From assembly GCF_008831285.2 (NCBI RefSeq), contig NC_045147.1, positions 14,116,854 through 14,176,853 on the forward strand: a stretch of DNA of 60,000 nt, given 5' to 3'. Of this stretch, positions 26,791 to 36,659 are shown in pieces. The position numbers were made by a program, and so were the translations under genes. The DNA is from Nymphaea colorata (Eukaryota > Streptophyta > Magnoliopsida > Nymphaeales > Nymphaeaceae). Each line of letters begins with the position of its first letter. Within the stretch, counting starts at the first letter, position 1. Below the pieces are notes generated by a model, which saw nothing but the letters and a program-made list of their open reading frames with translations, was not told the origin of the DNA and searched no databases.

Positions 26791-27027
26791 GTCAGATCAT
26801 GATAAAGTTATCTTTATTTGGATGCTATATGCGGTAAAATAGGAGCTCCTTGGCAAGATATTTTAGAAAACTTTACTAGTCTTAGAACAGATAATCTTCC
26901 AAGGAGGCTAACTAAATCAACACTTCTTAATGTTGGTAATTAGAACTTCATAAACAAATTTACTAGAAATTTAATGATATTTCAAACAAGAAAACCAAAA
27001 TCAACCACTTGATACTTGCATGAATCA

Positions 27028-27030
<3 letters not shown>

Positions 27031-27058
<28 letters not shown>
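27031..27058. repeat. (CT)n microsatellite
   Basis: About 14 CT units. Confidence 0.95.
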
Positions 27059-29124
27059 GGTGTTTTAAAAGGCATAGATCATCATGCTCATGGCATGTTC
27101 AATATTTCCAGTAAATGGTCTCCCTATCAGTTACTCATGTATGATAAGATTCTCTACACAAGAAGAAACCTACAAAAAGGCCCCTAATGCTCTCAAGGAT
27201 TTCACTGATGCCTCAAAGGCTGGGCATAATTTGGAATCATTAGTGAAAGTCGAGTGACAGAGCCAGAAAGTTTTAGTTAAATGACACTCTTAATATTGCA
27301 ATGGATTGGGTGCATGTAGAGCTATAAGACATTGGCCTGGGTCTTGTGTGGGCACCCCATATAGCTAGGTCTGAGTTCAACACATGATAAAATAAAAATT
27401 TTATAAAGATTTACACAGGCTGGGGTGGGCAGTTGCCCACACCAACTCCATGGTAGCTATGTGCAAGTCCATTTATCAGTTAGATTTCTATGGGTAAATT
27501 CTTTTGGACTGCATCGAGGTACATGACACTTTAGATGACAAGGTTAACTGTCCATCCTCCATAGGTCTTAAAGCAGTTCTAGACCTGGAGGCAACGGAAA
27601 AGGGTGAAAAATTACAAGACCCACGAAAAGTGGGGCTCATCCAAGACAAACCGAACACATGGCAAGGTGCAAATTGGATCTTCTAAGGCTGAAAATTACA
27701 AAACCCCCATGCCATATATAACCCATTTACTACTGTTTTAAAAAATCTAAGTGAACTTACTTAAGCAAGAAATATTGATCCTAGTGAGGCTAATTGTTAC
27801 ATTTATCCTAGCCTTGCCTATCCCATTAGTTTTGTATGTATGCGGGGCTCGTGCCCGACATGCGTTGAATTGATTGATTGAATAAGAATCACAAAGTTGG
27901 CATGACGATTTGCTTCAAGTGCCTCATAATTTATTCTGTGGAAAGCAATTTCTATTTTAGAACACGACTAACTCAATTTCTTAGCTAACGAATCTCATTA
28001 AAACAATTTTAGATAGCATAAACCAAACAAAATGAATCAAAGTATTCTTTCAATGTGCTATTGTCCCCCACCCCACCCAAAAAAAAAATGTTCTCAATCT
28101 TGGCTCCAGCTCAATGTGAGCCGCATATATCATGGCTCGAACCCGGATAGATCAAGGCGGACTAATTTCTAGAGAAAGCTCAATTTTGGAGTGAGTCAAC
28201 TTCTTGATTCAATACAACCTTCATATATCCCTAGCTAGTATTAACTTGTGCATGATAAGAAGACCCAAGCTTAGTTGGGTTAACTCAGCTTGAGCTCAGT
28301 TCTGGTCTCTCAATATGATCTAATTGCGCCATCTTAAAGGCCGCATGGTTATCTACATGAGTTTACCTTTTAGTTAACAATTAATGAACATGACAAAGCA
28401 TTCTCTGCAATAAAAGTTTTTTTATTAGATGTATTGAGTCTTCAAGCTAAAACCATCAAGGAAAAATTAATTTCAATTAGAAATTCAAACATAGCTGCAT
28501 GGATGCTAATAAATAACATTCAAAACGAACGGTCAATGTGTTCCGGTGATGTGTTTGTCTCGTGAGCATTGGGACAATCATGGTGTACAAGAATATTCTG
28601 ATTTTTCATAATAATTGGGGAATGAAATTCCATTCATATAAAGCAAACGTTGATATGTCTCTTTTGTAAAACCATTCGTCGTGCATTATATAACTTTCAG
28701 AAATTCGAGTGGCTCCATCTGCAAAAAAGAAATATTACTGTGGGCATTCTAAGCATTCACGGCTGTCTCACCTGCTTCACTACGAATTAAACCGTCGGTA
28801 AAATTCAAAATCGGTTGAAACCTGTCTTCATATTGTAATTGGCGTATATTATATATATATGTATATGATTTTTGGGTTTCTTCATCTTATTTGGAACAAA
28901 TTTCTCCGTTCAGGTTTAGAATGCATTAGGTAGTTGTGATTAGGCAGAGTTCTGATTTAGGTTGGAACCAATTTCTCGGTCCGGGTTTGGAATGCATTGG
29001 ATAGCTTTGTTTCGAAGGATTGTATATATATATATTTCTCTTAACACATACTAACCTGTGTATGAAGATAATGTGGGTTGTTTTACTTAATGCATGCGAC
29101 CTTGTACGTGTCAAACTTTCATGC

Positions 29125-29127
29125 TAT

Positions 29128-29203
<76 letters not shown>
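29125..29203. repeat. (TA)n microsatellite, about 79 bp
   Basis: A TA run with one ATAATA interruption near 29138. Confidence 0.96.
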
Positions 29204-29205
<2 letters not shown>

Positions 29206-31500
29206 GTAAAAAGAAATTCGACCGTCGGCCAGAGCACACGCAGGTCATCTGATTTTCCGGCGGCCATGCCGGTGGAAGGCTGAGTTAAGACGTACACGCA
29301 TCAACTCCAGTTCCGTTTCTTATGCTCCCCGCAACAAATCTCAGCCCATCTCTCAAGCTTTTACCTCATGTTACGGTGCAGTAAAATTTACACAGTAGAA
29401 GAAGAAAAAAGATTGACACGGCAGATGGGTCGTTTTGAATGTGAAAACTGCTGCAACATTTTCTCACACAGTCCTCCAAATATGAACAGTTTTGCCGTTC
29501 ACGCACGTCCTCCTGATAATGTGAACACCTTCTGCCGTCTCTCGTTTGTGTGAGACATACGAGAGACGCTTGAATTGATACGCCAATTTTTCGTCAAAAT
29601 CAAAACAGTACCGTTTAACTTTGGGTTTTCGATTTTTTTCAGATCCATCCTAAACTTTTGGCTATAATTCAGGGATGCGCCTCCACGAATACTTATCACT
29701 GACAAGTGCACCTTACATTTGCAAGATTAGACAACAAAGCCATTGTCGTGCTGCTTTGCCTATATTAGCAGGCTTATATTTATGTTTACATTGGCAGCCG
29801 AGAAAGGCATGAGCGGGAGGTAAACTTATTAATGGATAAGAGGTAGGCATGAATACGGAAATTGGTCGTGAGGTAGGGATGAGAATGCAAAAAAGAAGAA
29901 GATCCTTTTCCTTTAGAACAATTATTTATGGGGGTCCGTTGCTTTCGATCCCGTGGCCTTGGAGACAAGGGTTTCAGTAAAAACCGACTGCATATGCTCA
30001 AAGTAAAGAATCGCGCCAGTGGTCGTAACAGTACCAGACTACCACTCCCACAAGGCCCCTCTTTCCCACTTTTTTTTAGTGGAAAACAAAAAGGCCAAAC
30101 CCCTTCCTTTTTATTTATATATATATATATATATATATTGAAATCTGCCGGCTACCTGATATTGCTGGATGACAAAATTTTTTAAAAGTCTATGTGAGTA
30201 TGTGTTTCTGCACAAGTTAAATCAGCAATCCATTCATTTCAAATCTAGATTTTCGGGTTTTCATTTACCAATCTTAGGGTCAGGAGAATTGTTGCGTGTT
30301 AGGAGAAGAAAACAAAAAAGAAAAGAAGTGTGAGAAAGGAAAAAAAAAAAAAAAACATAGAAGTGAATATTTATATTTATATAGATAGAATTGAGATCTA
30401 GACTATTGTATAGCCTTTTTCTAAGGTCAAGACTGTCAATGATAAGATCAACTGAAATGATTAATTGTTCCTACTCATCAGGCTCTCTCTAGAGATACTT
30501 TTATTCAAAGAAAACCACATACATGATTCAATTAGGGGGCGAGAAAAGGCATCAAGTTGAAAGCAGCCAAAAGTTCATTAATAAGAAGAGCTCTCGCGCA
30601 TCGCTTGGTGCAAACGCAAAAGCATTGATGAGGAGGCAAAAAGCGGCAGTCACCGAGGGCTTTATACAAAACCTTCCATATTGGAAAAGGAAAAGACGTG
30701 TTCAATTCTAGCTAGGCTCAACTTTTTGCTTCTGATCTCTGTCTTTTTCTAATGATACCCTAACTCATTCACTTAGCTTGAGTTTCTATTAATCAAATTG
30801 CTCAAAATGGCAGAATCAGTTTTCTTGCTAATAAAAGACTTTTCATTGCCGACATCGCACATACATATCCATGCGCATATGTAAATATTCATTCGTTCGT
30901 TCAATTATCATTTCGAGAACTTAAGTGCATGGAGAATTTAAAGAGTTCTTCAATTTTTTACATGCTGTACATTGCTTGCAAAATACTGGATCCGACGTGA
31001 TCACTAATAAATAACCAAAGCCAAACGCTAAACGTCAACCGATCTCTTTTCCCACGAAAGCATATTCAGTGAAGGTCAATCGATCGGATGATTGTTAAAA
31101 TCACGGGCAGTCGAAACTAGAATGCATCAAAACATGATTCCCTTCTCCATTCTTCATAAATTAAAGCAACGGCGGTCTCCATCTGCGGCAAAGAACTTGG
31201 ATCTCTTCTTTGAAACACTGCGAAAAATTTTGTGTTAAACGGAATTGAACTCACCGGAGCTGAGCCGAGAGGGAGGAAGGCGTGGAAGTGAAAAAAAAAA
31301 AAATCTGGCGAGATGACAATAAGGATAACTCCTAAACGGTGGCCATGTGGTAGGGACGACCAGCAATAAGGCGTCGCTAGCAACAAGAAAGCTCGAAAAT
31401 GGTCCTACACTACCTGATTTTAAACTAGTGAACGGGGAAAATAGACGGAAATAATTCAGAAAAAGAAAAAGGAAGGAAAGTTCGCGTTCGCCCTTGTGAA

Positions 31501-31509
31501 TATAAAATC
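31501..31509 (+). promoter_or_regulatory. Candidate TATA box of the trihelix gene
   Basis: TATAAAATC lies at the upstream edge of the GC- and pyrimidine-rich leader region. Initiation about 30 bases downstream would give a leader of about 1.1 kb before splicing. Motif seen, use inferred. Confidence 0.3.
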
Positions 31510-31529
31510 GTCTGGTCGGCGGAGCCTTG

Positions 31530-32702
31530 GAGTCAACCGACGTCCGAGGAGCAGCAGATTCAGCTAGGTCTTCTCTTCTTCTTACCGCCGTAAAATTTCC
31601 CTGCGGTAAAAAGGAAAAGGTAAAAGATAATGGCTGCAGGGAGAGAGAGAGAGAGAAGGGAGTGGCGGGGCGCTTCAATTATTATCGAGGAGCAGGAGGG
31701 AGCGGAAGCCCCCGGTAAGAAGTGCCTGCCGTCTCCGGACCTGACGTCGCCGGGATGGAGCTCGCCGGAGCTTTCGATTCCGGCGTGGGAGCGGGAGCGA
31801 GATCCATGACAACTGCCTGGCACGTTCATCCTACAGGGACGGAGGCGCGCGCGCGCGCAACACACAGACGCACACGCATATACACAGGGAGAGTGGGGGT
31901 GGCCCACGCTACAGCTGTTCAGCGTGTTCTTGTCTGCCCTCTTTCACCTCCACCACCCTCATTTTCCGTTTCGGCCCTCGGGTTTGTGCCGATTCTCGAA
32001 CGCGCCACTGGGAGCGGCGGAACGCCTTGGAGTTGAATACAGGGGTGATTTTACAGAGTTAACTCTCTGCTCTCTCTCTCTCTCTCTCTCTCAGAGGATG
32101 AGAGAGAGAAGGTTTTTACTCTTTGATTTTTTTTTTTTTTTTTTACCTTTTTGTTTTGGATGTGGGCATTGTGGGAGAGGTAAGAGGAGTTAAAATTATT
32201 ATTAGCTTCAAAGACAGACATTGACAACGCAGCATCTCATTTTGTTTTGTCAATTTGGGTCTTTCTCTCTCTCTCTTTTTCTTATTCTCTCTCCTCCCTC
32301 ATGATCTATCCATCTCCTTAATTTTCTTTAGCTCCATTTCTCTTGTGTTTTTTTTTTTATCTTTTATTTAGTTTTAGAATTTTCGACATCTTCCAAGCAC
32401 CCGTTCCTCATTCTCTCTCTCTCTCTATCTCTCTCTCCGCCTCTCTGGATTTCTTTGGCGTCCGAGCTTCAGCTTTCCAGTTGTCCCACCCCCTCCTCGG
32501 CTGCCCCTTCTTTTTTTTTTTTTTTTTTTTCACCTTCGCACCCTTGCTCAGATTTCTTTTCCGATATCTCTCTCTTTCTTTCTCTCACTGGGGATGGGGG
32601 AAGAGAGACGTTGAGTATCTTTTTTTTTTTCTTCGTAAAAAGAGTGTGGACAACGTAGGTAAAAAAAGGGGGGAGTGGGGAGAAGTGGGGGGAGAGAGAG
32701 AT
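31530..32702 (+). other. Putative 5' leader of the trihelix gene, pyrimidine-rich, possibly spliced
   Basis: The region carries GA tracts (31640-31656) and CT tracts (32063-32092, 32262-32276, 32411-32440), a poly-T run at 32511-32530 and G-rich sequence directly before the ATG. A donor-like GAGAGGTAAGAGG (GT at 32180) and an acceptor-like ATTTTCTTTAG (AG at 32330-32331) would define a 152-bp leader intron. The frame upstream of the chosen ATG stays open back to 32343, but it encodes only low-complexity S/L/F-rich sequence from CT and T tracts. Confidence 0.45.
31630..31809 (+). CDS. Candidate upstream ORF, 59 codons, in the trihelix leader
   Basis: An ATG at 31630 opens a frame of 59 codons that closes with TGA at 31807-31809. 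The predicted peptide starts MAAGRERERREWRG and has a Pro/Ser-rich C-terminal half (PSPDLTSPGWSSPELSIP). It resembles no conserved plant uORF peptide that I know. If the leader starts near 31530, this frame would precede the main ORF by about 0.9 kb and could dampen its translation. The GA microsatellite inside it would make it length-variable. Confidence 0.25.
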   Translation: MAAGRERERREWRGASIIIEEQEGAEAPGKKCLPSPDLTSPGWSSPELSIPAWERERDP

Positions 32703-35700
32703 ATGCAGCAGGGAGGATCTCCGTACCAAGTGACGCCGGAGGTGACGCAGTATGGGGGAGGAGCCGCCGGAGGGAGTGGGGGAGGGGGAAGGGGACACAT
32801 GATCGGAATTTCAGGTGGCCACGACCTTCCGGCTGCTCACCATGCACAGACAGACCCGCTGTTGCAGCAGAAGCAAGGGGAACCCATGGCGGAGGCGGCA
32901 TCCCCCATCAGCTCGCGGCCTCCTGCCGCGCGGCCGTCAAATTTCGAAGAATTGGAGCCGGTGGCATCTGGGGGGTTCGCGGACGAGGAGGCGTTGGCTG
33001 GGGAGGAGGCCGAGAGGGGGCCTCCCGGGAACCGGTGGCCGCGGCAGGAGACGCTTGCCCTCCTCAAAATCCGGTCGGAGATGGACGCCGTCTTCCGAGA
33101 GGCCACCCTCAAGGGCCCCCTTTGGGAGGATGTTTCCAGGTACGACCTCCTACAGACTGCAAATCCCTTCTTCTCCACCTCAACTTCCCCCCTCTCCAAA
33201 CGCGCCCATGACCCATCAGTTCTTCTTAATTCTCATTATCCGTTGAGTCATCTTAGGAATCATGCACAGAAAACATTGCCCTCCCTCTCTCTCTCTCTCT
33301 CTTGGGGTCAGTCGTTCTCCCATCTGGCGTTGAATTGGCTCCTTGGGATTCACAGATCCAGGTAACGGAGAAACTTCACGGAAAACCGTGCTCCTGGGTC
33401 TTGCAGTACACGGTTCGGTATGTCCCAAAAGAGGCGAAATTTTCGAGAAAAAGACTGCTAACGATACAATTGAGTCGTACCACGGTTCATGGTGACTCTG
33501 CTGTCTTGCTGTTAGCAGCTACGCAGATGGCTCGACATGCTTTTCCCCTCCCACACCCCAAACTAACTCAACCCCATCACCCTCATCGTCCTCATCACCA
33601 CCACCATCATCCTCTCATCATTGCTCATGCTCCTTCCGGCCGGAATAATTATCAGCATACCTCAGTTCATTCTCCAGTTCAAAATGGAAGAGACAAGTAC
33701 ACTAATACTTGGTTTGTTTTTAGGAAAGAAGCATGAATCGCTGCCAAATTTGCAGCTCTTTCTTTCTCACCCTCTCCTTTCTGCTTTCCTCTTGCTTGTG
33801 GATCTTACAGGAAGCTAGCGGAATTGGGGTACCACAGAAGTGCGAAGAAATGCAAGGAGAAGTTTGAGAATGTCCACAAGTACTATAAGAGGACCAAGGA
33901 AGGGAGGGCCGGCAGGCAGGACGGGAAGAGCTACAGATTCTTCTCGCAATTGGAAGCACTCCACGGCAACCCCGGCGGTGCCAATACCACGTCCACTGCC
34001 GCCACCGCTTCCGCGGCAGCCACCGCGACGACTTCGGCCATGATGAACACAATTCAGACCACTACGGCTGGAGCAACAGGGGGCGCCGTCAGTGCTGCGA
34101 GGATTCAGCCTCCCCCACGCAGCGTCACCCCTATTGCTTCCAGCCAACCAAGGCGTCCCACACTGCCGGGACTGCAAGGCCTGCCCAGGGTCGCGGCTGA
34201 CATAAGCGGCGGCTTGAGCCTCTCTTCTGGAGGGTCCTCGACTTCCGGCGAGTCGTCGGATGGGGCTGAGGAACAAGGTCACCGGAAAAGAAAACGGTCC
34301 TCCGAGTCGAGCACCCAAAAAATGATGGATTTCTTTGAAGGGCTGATGAAACAGGTGGTGGAGAAGCAAGTAGCACTGCAGCAAAAGTTCCTAGAGGCCA
34401 TCGAAAAGAGGGAGGAAGACAGGATGATACGAGAAGAAGCATGGAAAAGGCAGGAGATGGCTCGCCTGAGCCGGGAGCTCGAATATCTGGCTCAGGAGCG
34501 CGCAATGTCGGCATCGAGAGACGCCGCCTTGATCGCCTTCCTTCAGAAGGTCACAGGACAAACCATCCACCTCCCTCCTCCGCCGCAGCCGTCACCTCCG
34601 CAGTCGATTGCACAGCCGACTTCCACCGCTCCTCCTTCCCTCGTCCAGCCTATGTCACAGCAGCATCAACCACCGCAATTGATAGAAACTAGGCCAATGC
34701 CGACGACGACCAATATCGTCACTCATGATCAGGAACCGGCGCCGGCGCTATTCGAACCGGCGAGCTCCCGGTGGCCAAAGGCGGAGGTGCTGGCACTCAT
34801 CAATCTAAGAAGCGGTCTCGAACCGAAGTACCAAGAAGCCGGGCCAAAGGGACCGCTGTGGGAGGAAATCTCTGCGGAGATGGCGAAGATGGGCTACAAG
34901 CGAAGCGCCAAGAGGTGCAAGGAAAAGTGGGAGAACATCAACAAGTACTTCAAGAAAGTGAAAGAGAGCAACAAGAAGCGGCCGGAGGACGCCAAGACGT
35001 GCCCATACTTCCACCAATTGGACGCGCTCTATCGAAAGAAGATGCTCGGCGGGAGACCAACCAAGCCGGAAGAGGAAGCACCGGAACAATCGGTTCTGCC
35101 GGATCAGCCACATAACTCGAGCGCCATGGCTATCATGCCGACGCCGATATCGGCGGCACCGCCGGAGACAGAATCCGGAGATGGGGACAGCGAAGGGCCG
35201 GTGCACAAGGGCAACGGAGAAGGGGCGCAGTCGACGTCGGGCTTCTACACTAGCGTGGTCGACGAAGGCAACGGAATGGGTGCGAAGAAGGTAAAAAAAC
35301 GATGGTCTCATCCATTTCCTCTCTCTCTCTCTCTCCCTCTCCCCATCTCTCCATGGAATCCATCGCTCATTTCGAGATGGCAGAGGCAGAATGGACGAAA
35401 ATGCCAAACTGAGAGTCGGTAGTATCTCGAACAGAGTTGGACGTTTCCGTAATTTGCGTTTAGAGGGTCTCCGTCACCTCGTGTTGGTGACAGGACAGGC
35501 GCTTTCGGGGCCTGTGGAATTCTGATTAGAGACAATCGCATTTTGCGGCACCTACTCTTCTTTCTTGTTCCCCTTTTCCGTTCCTTTTTGCACATGACCT
35601 GTCTGTTTTTTTTCTTTCTTTTCTTTTCTCTTTCTTCTACTTCGAGCTTGATTGATTACTGGTATTGGATTTGAAGCCAGAAGACATTGTGAGGGAGTTG

Positions 35701-35943
35701 CTGGAGCAGCGGCAGCAGCACCAGACGGTGGTGATGGACGACTACGCCAAGATGGCCGATGCTGACAGCGATGACGCGGAGCCGGAGGACGACGACGACG
35801 ACGGAGAGAGGGGTGAGGATGAGGACGACGACGATGAAGGGTCTGAGGGACGGATAGCCGCCTCCTACGAGGCTCGATATCGGAGGCAGAGCGGCCCAAG
35901 CTCAGCAGGCAATTCTGGTTCCTTCATCACCATGATTCAATGA
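32703..35943 (+). CDS. GT-2 / GTL1-DF1-type trihelix transcription factor, complete, three exons
   Basis: Nuclear DNA-binding regulator of the plant trihelix (GT factor) family, expected to bind GT-rich promoter elements. Coding exons are 32703-33139, 33811-35290 and 35677-35943, all GT-AG with compatible phases, giving 727 residues. The first trihelix is at 111-197: W112 and W141 with F164 at the third core position, then the fourth helix YRFFSQLEAL. It is split by intron 1 at residue 146. The second is at 466-556 with W467, W496 and W519, then CPYFHQLDALYRK. The W-W-F / W-W-W pattern is typical of GT-2. Between them lie an Ala/Thr-rich linker, a basic HRKRKR motif (303-308, likely nuclear import) and the GT-2 central helix (317-400, starting MMDFFEGLMKQVVEKQ). 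Exon 3 starts PEDIVRELLEQ and ends in an Asp/Glu-rich tail. The protein is longer than the roughly 575-670 residues I recall for Arabidopsis relatives. I cannot choose between GTL1, DF1 and GT-2 as the ortholog. Confidence 0.95.
33140..33810 (+). other. Intron 1 of the trihelix gene
   Basis: 671 bp, bounded by AG|GTACGA and CTTACAG|G, interrupting the first trihelix domain between S145 and K147. It contains a (CT)n run at 33283-33301 and a CA/CAT-rich tract near 33560-33620. Reading through would stop at 33365 and lose the DNA-binding domain. Confidence 0.9.
35291..35676 (+). other. Intron 2 of the trihelix gene
   Basis: 386 bp, donor AAG|GTAAAA, acceptor TTTGAAG|CCAG after a T/C-rich tract at 35605-35640. 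It begins with a CT-rich stretch. Retention would add 43 residues after K639 and stop at 35420-35422, replacing the exon-3 acidic tail. Confidence 0.85.
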
Positions 35944-36280
35944 CTATCATTCCTCTTCTTCTTCGCCGGCACCTCATTGTTCAGTTTCAACACTTCTTTT
36001 CCCTTCTTTCCAGCTTCATTCACCTCTTTGTTCTTGTTCTTCTAAGTTATTATTCCTTTTGGTTTTTTTTTTCTTCTCATTTTCATTTAATTTGAAAAAG
36101 TGTACCATATGTACCAATTCTGTGAGGACGAGCGCTTGACGATCGTCCTCGTGAATAACCCCCACACTGGCCATTGTTCATCTTCTCCCGGGAGTGTTTT
36201 TCCATTCATGGTCGCGGAAAGAAACGAATGCTATTTTATTTATTTGTTCAATAAAGAGATATTGAGAAGATCGACGGCGG
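35944..36280 (+). other. 3' UTR of the trihelix gene, with AATAAA signal
   Basis: T/C-rich sequence follows the TGA at 35941-35943. A canonical AATAAA occurs at 36250-36255, about 310 bases after the stop, in a T-rich context. A second AATAAA is at 36641-36646, so a longer 3' end is possible. Confidence 0.5.
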
Positions 36281-36659
36281 GGAGGGAGAGAGAGAGGAAG
36301 AAACTTCATGGGGAGGAGGCATGACTCGAAGAAAGAAAAAGGGACCCCACGAAAGGAAACCGATGATGGTGCTGCCTTTTGCGGACACTGGAATCTCCGG
36401 CCGTCGAACCGAGGAGAAGATGATGGACTTTGTGGCACGAAGGGGACGCCATTTTGTTTCTCCAATGGAAGATGTTTGCTGTTTCTGATTCTTTCGATAG
36501 TCGATGCTGTTAATTCTAAGTGTATCATGTATAGTTTCTCTGCTCAGAGATCTGCTCTCTCTTCTCCCTTTCTTTTCTTCTTTTATCATTTTGTTCTCCT
36601 AGAGTGTTGTTTTACGGTCTATTTTATTGTCATTGGAGGAAATAAAACATCCACATCTG

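Larger units (their letters stand above)
26800..31100. other. Intergenic DNA, no gene recognised
   Basis: Contents: a (CT)n run at 27031-27058, a (TA)n array at 29125-29203, a second (TA)n at 30116-30139, poly-A near 30341-30356, and scattered short ORFs with no domain. Segment 29220-29560 is slightly GC-enriched without a recognisable product. A 62-codon frame at 30523-30711 is basic and low-complexity, not assigned. Confidence 0.5.

Noticed and set aside
30600-30612. TCGCTTGGTGCA, like the start of miR168.
   Set aside because: The match ends after 12 bases and no star-strand sequence or foldback is nearby.
32343-32702. The trihelix reading frame stays open upstream to 32343, suggesting a protein about 120 residues longer.
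   Set aside because: The extra part encodes only Ser/Leu/Phe-rich low complexity from CT and T tracts, while the Met at 32703 starts a Gln/Gly-rich N terminus more typical of GT-2 proteins.
34805-35407. A 200-codon minus-strand frame opposite trihelix exon 2.
   Set aside because: It is the antisense shadow of the GC-rich exon, with no domain and Arg-rich composition imposed by the sense codons.
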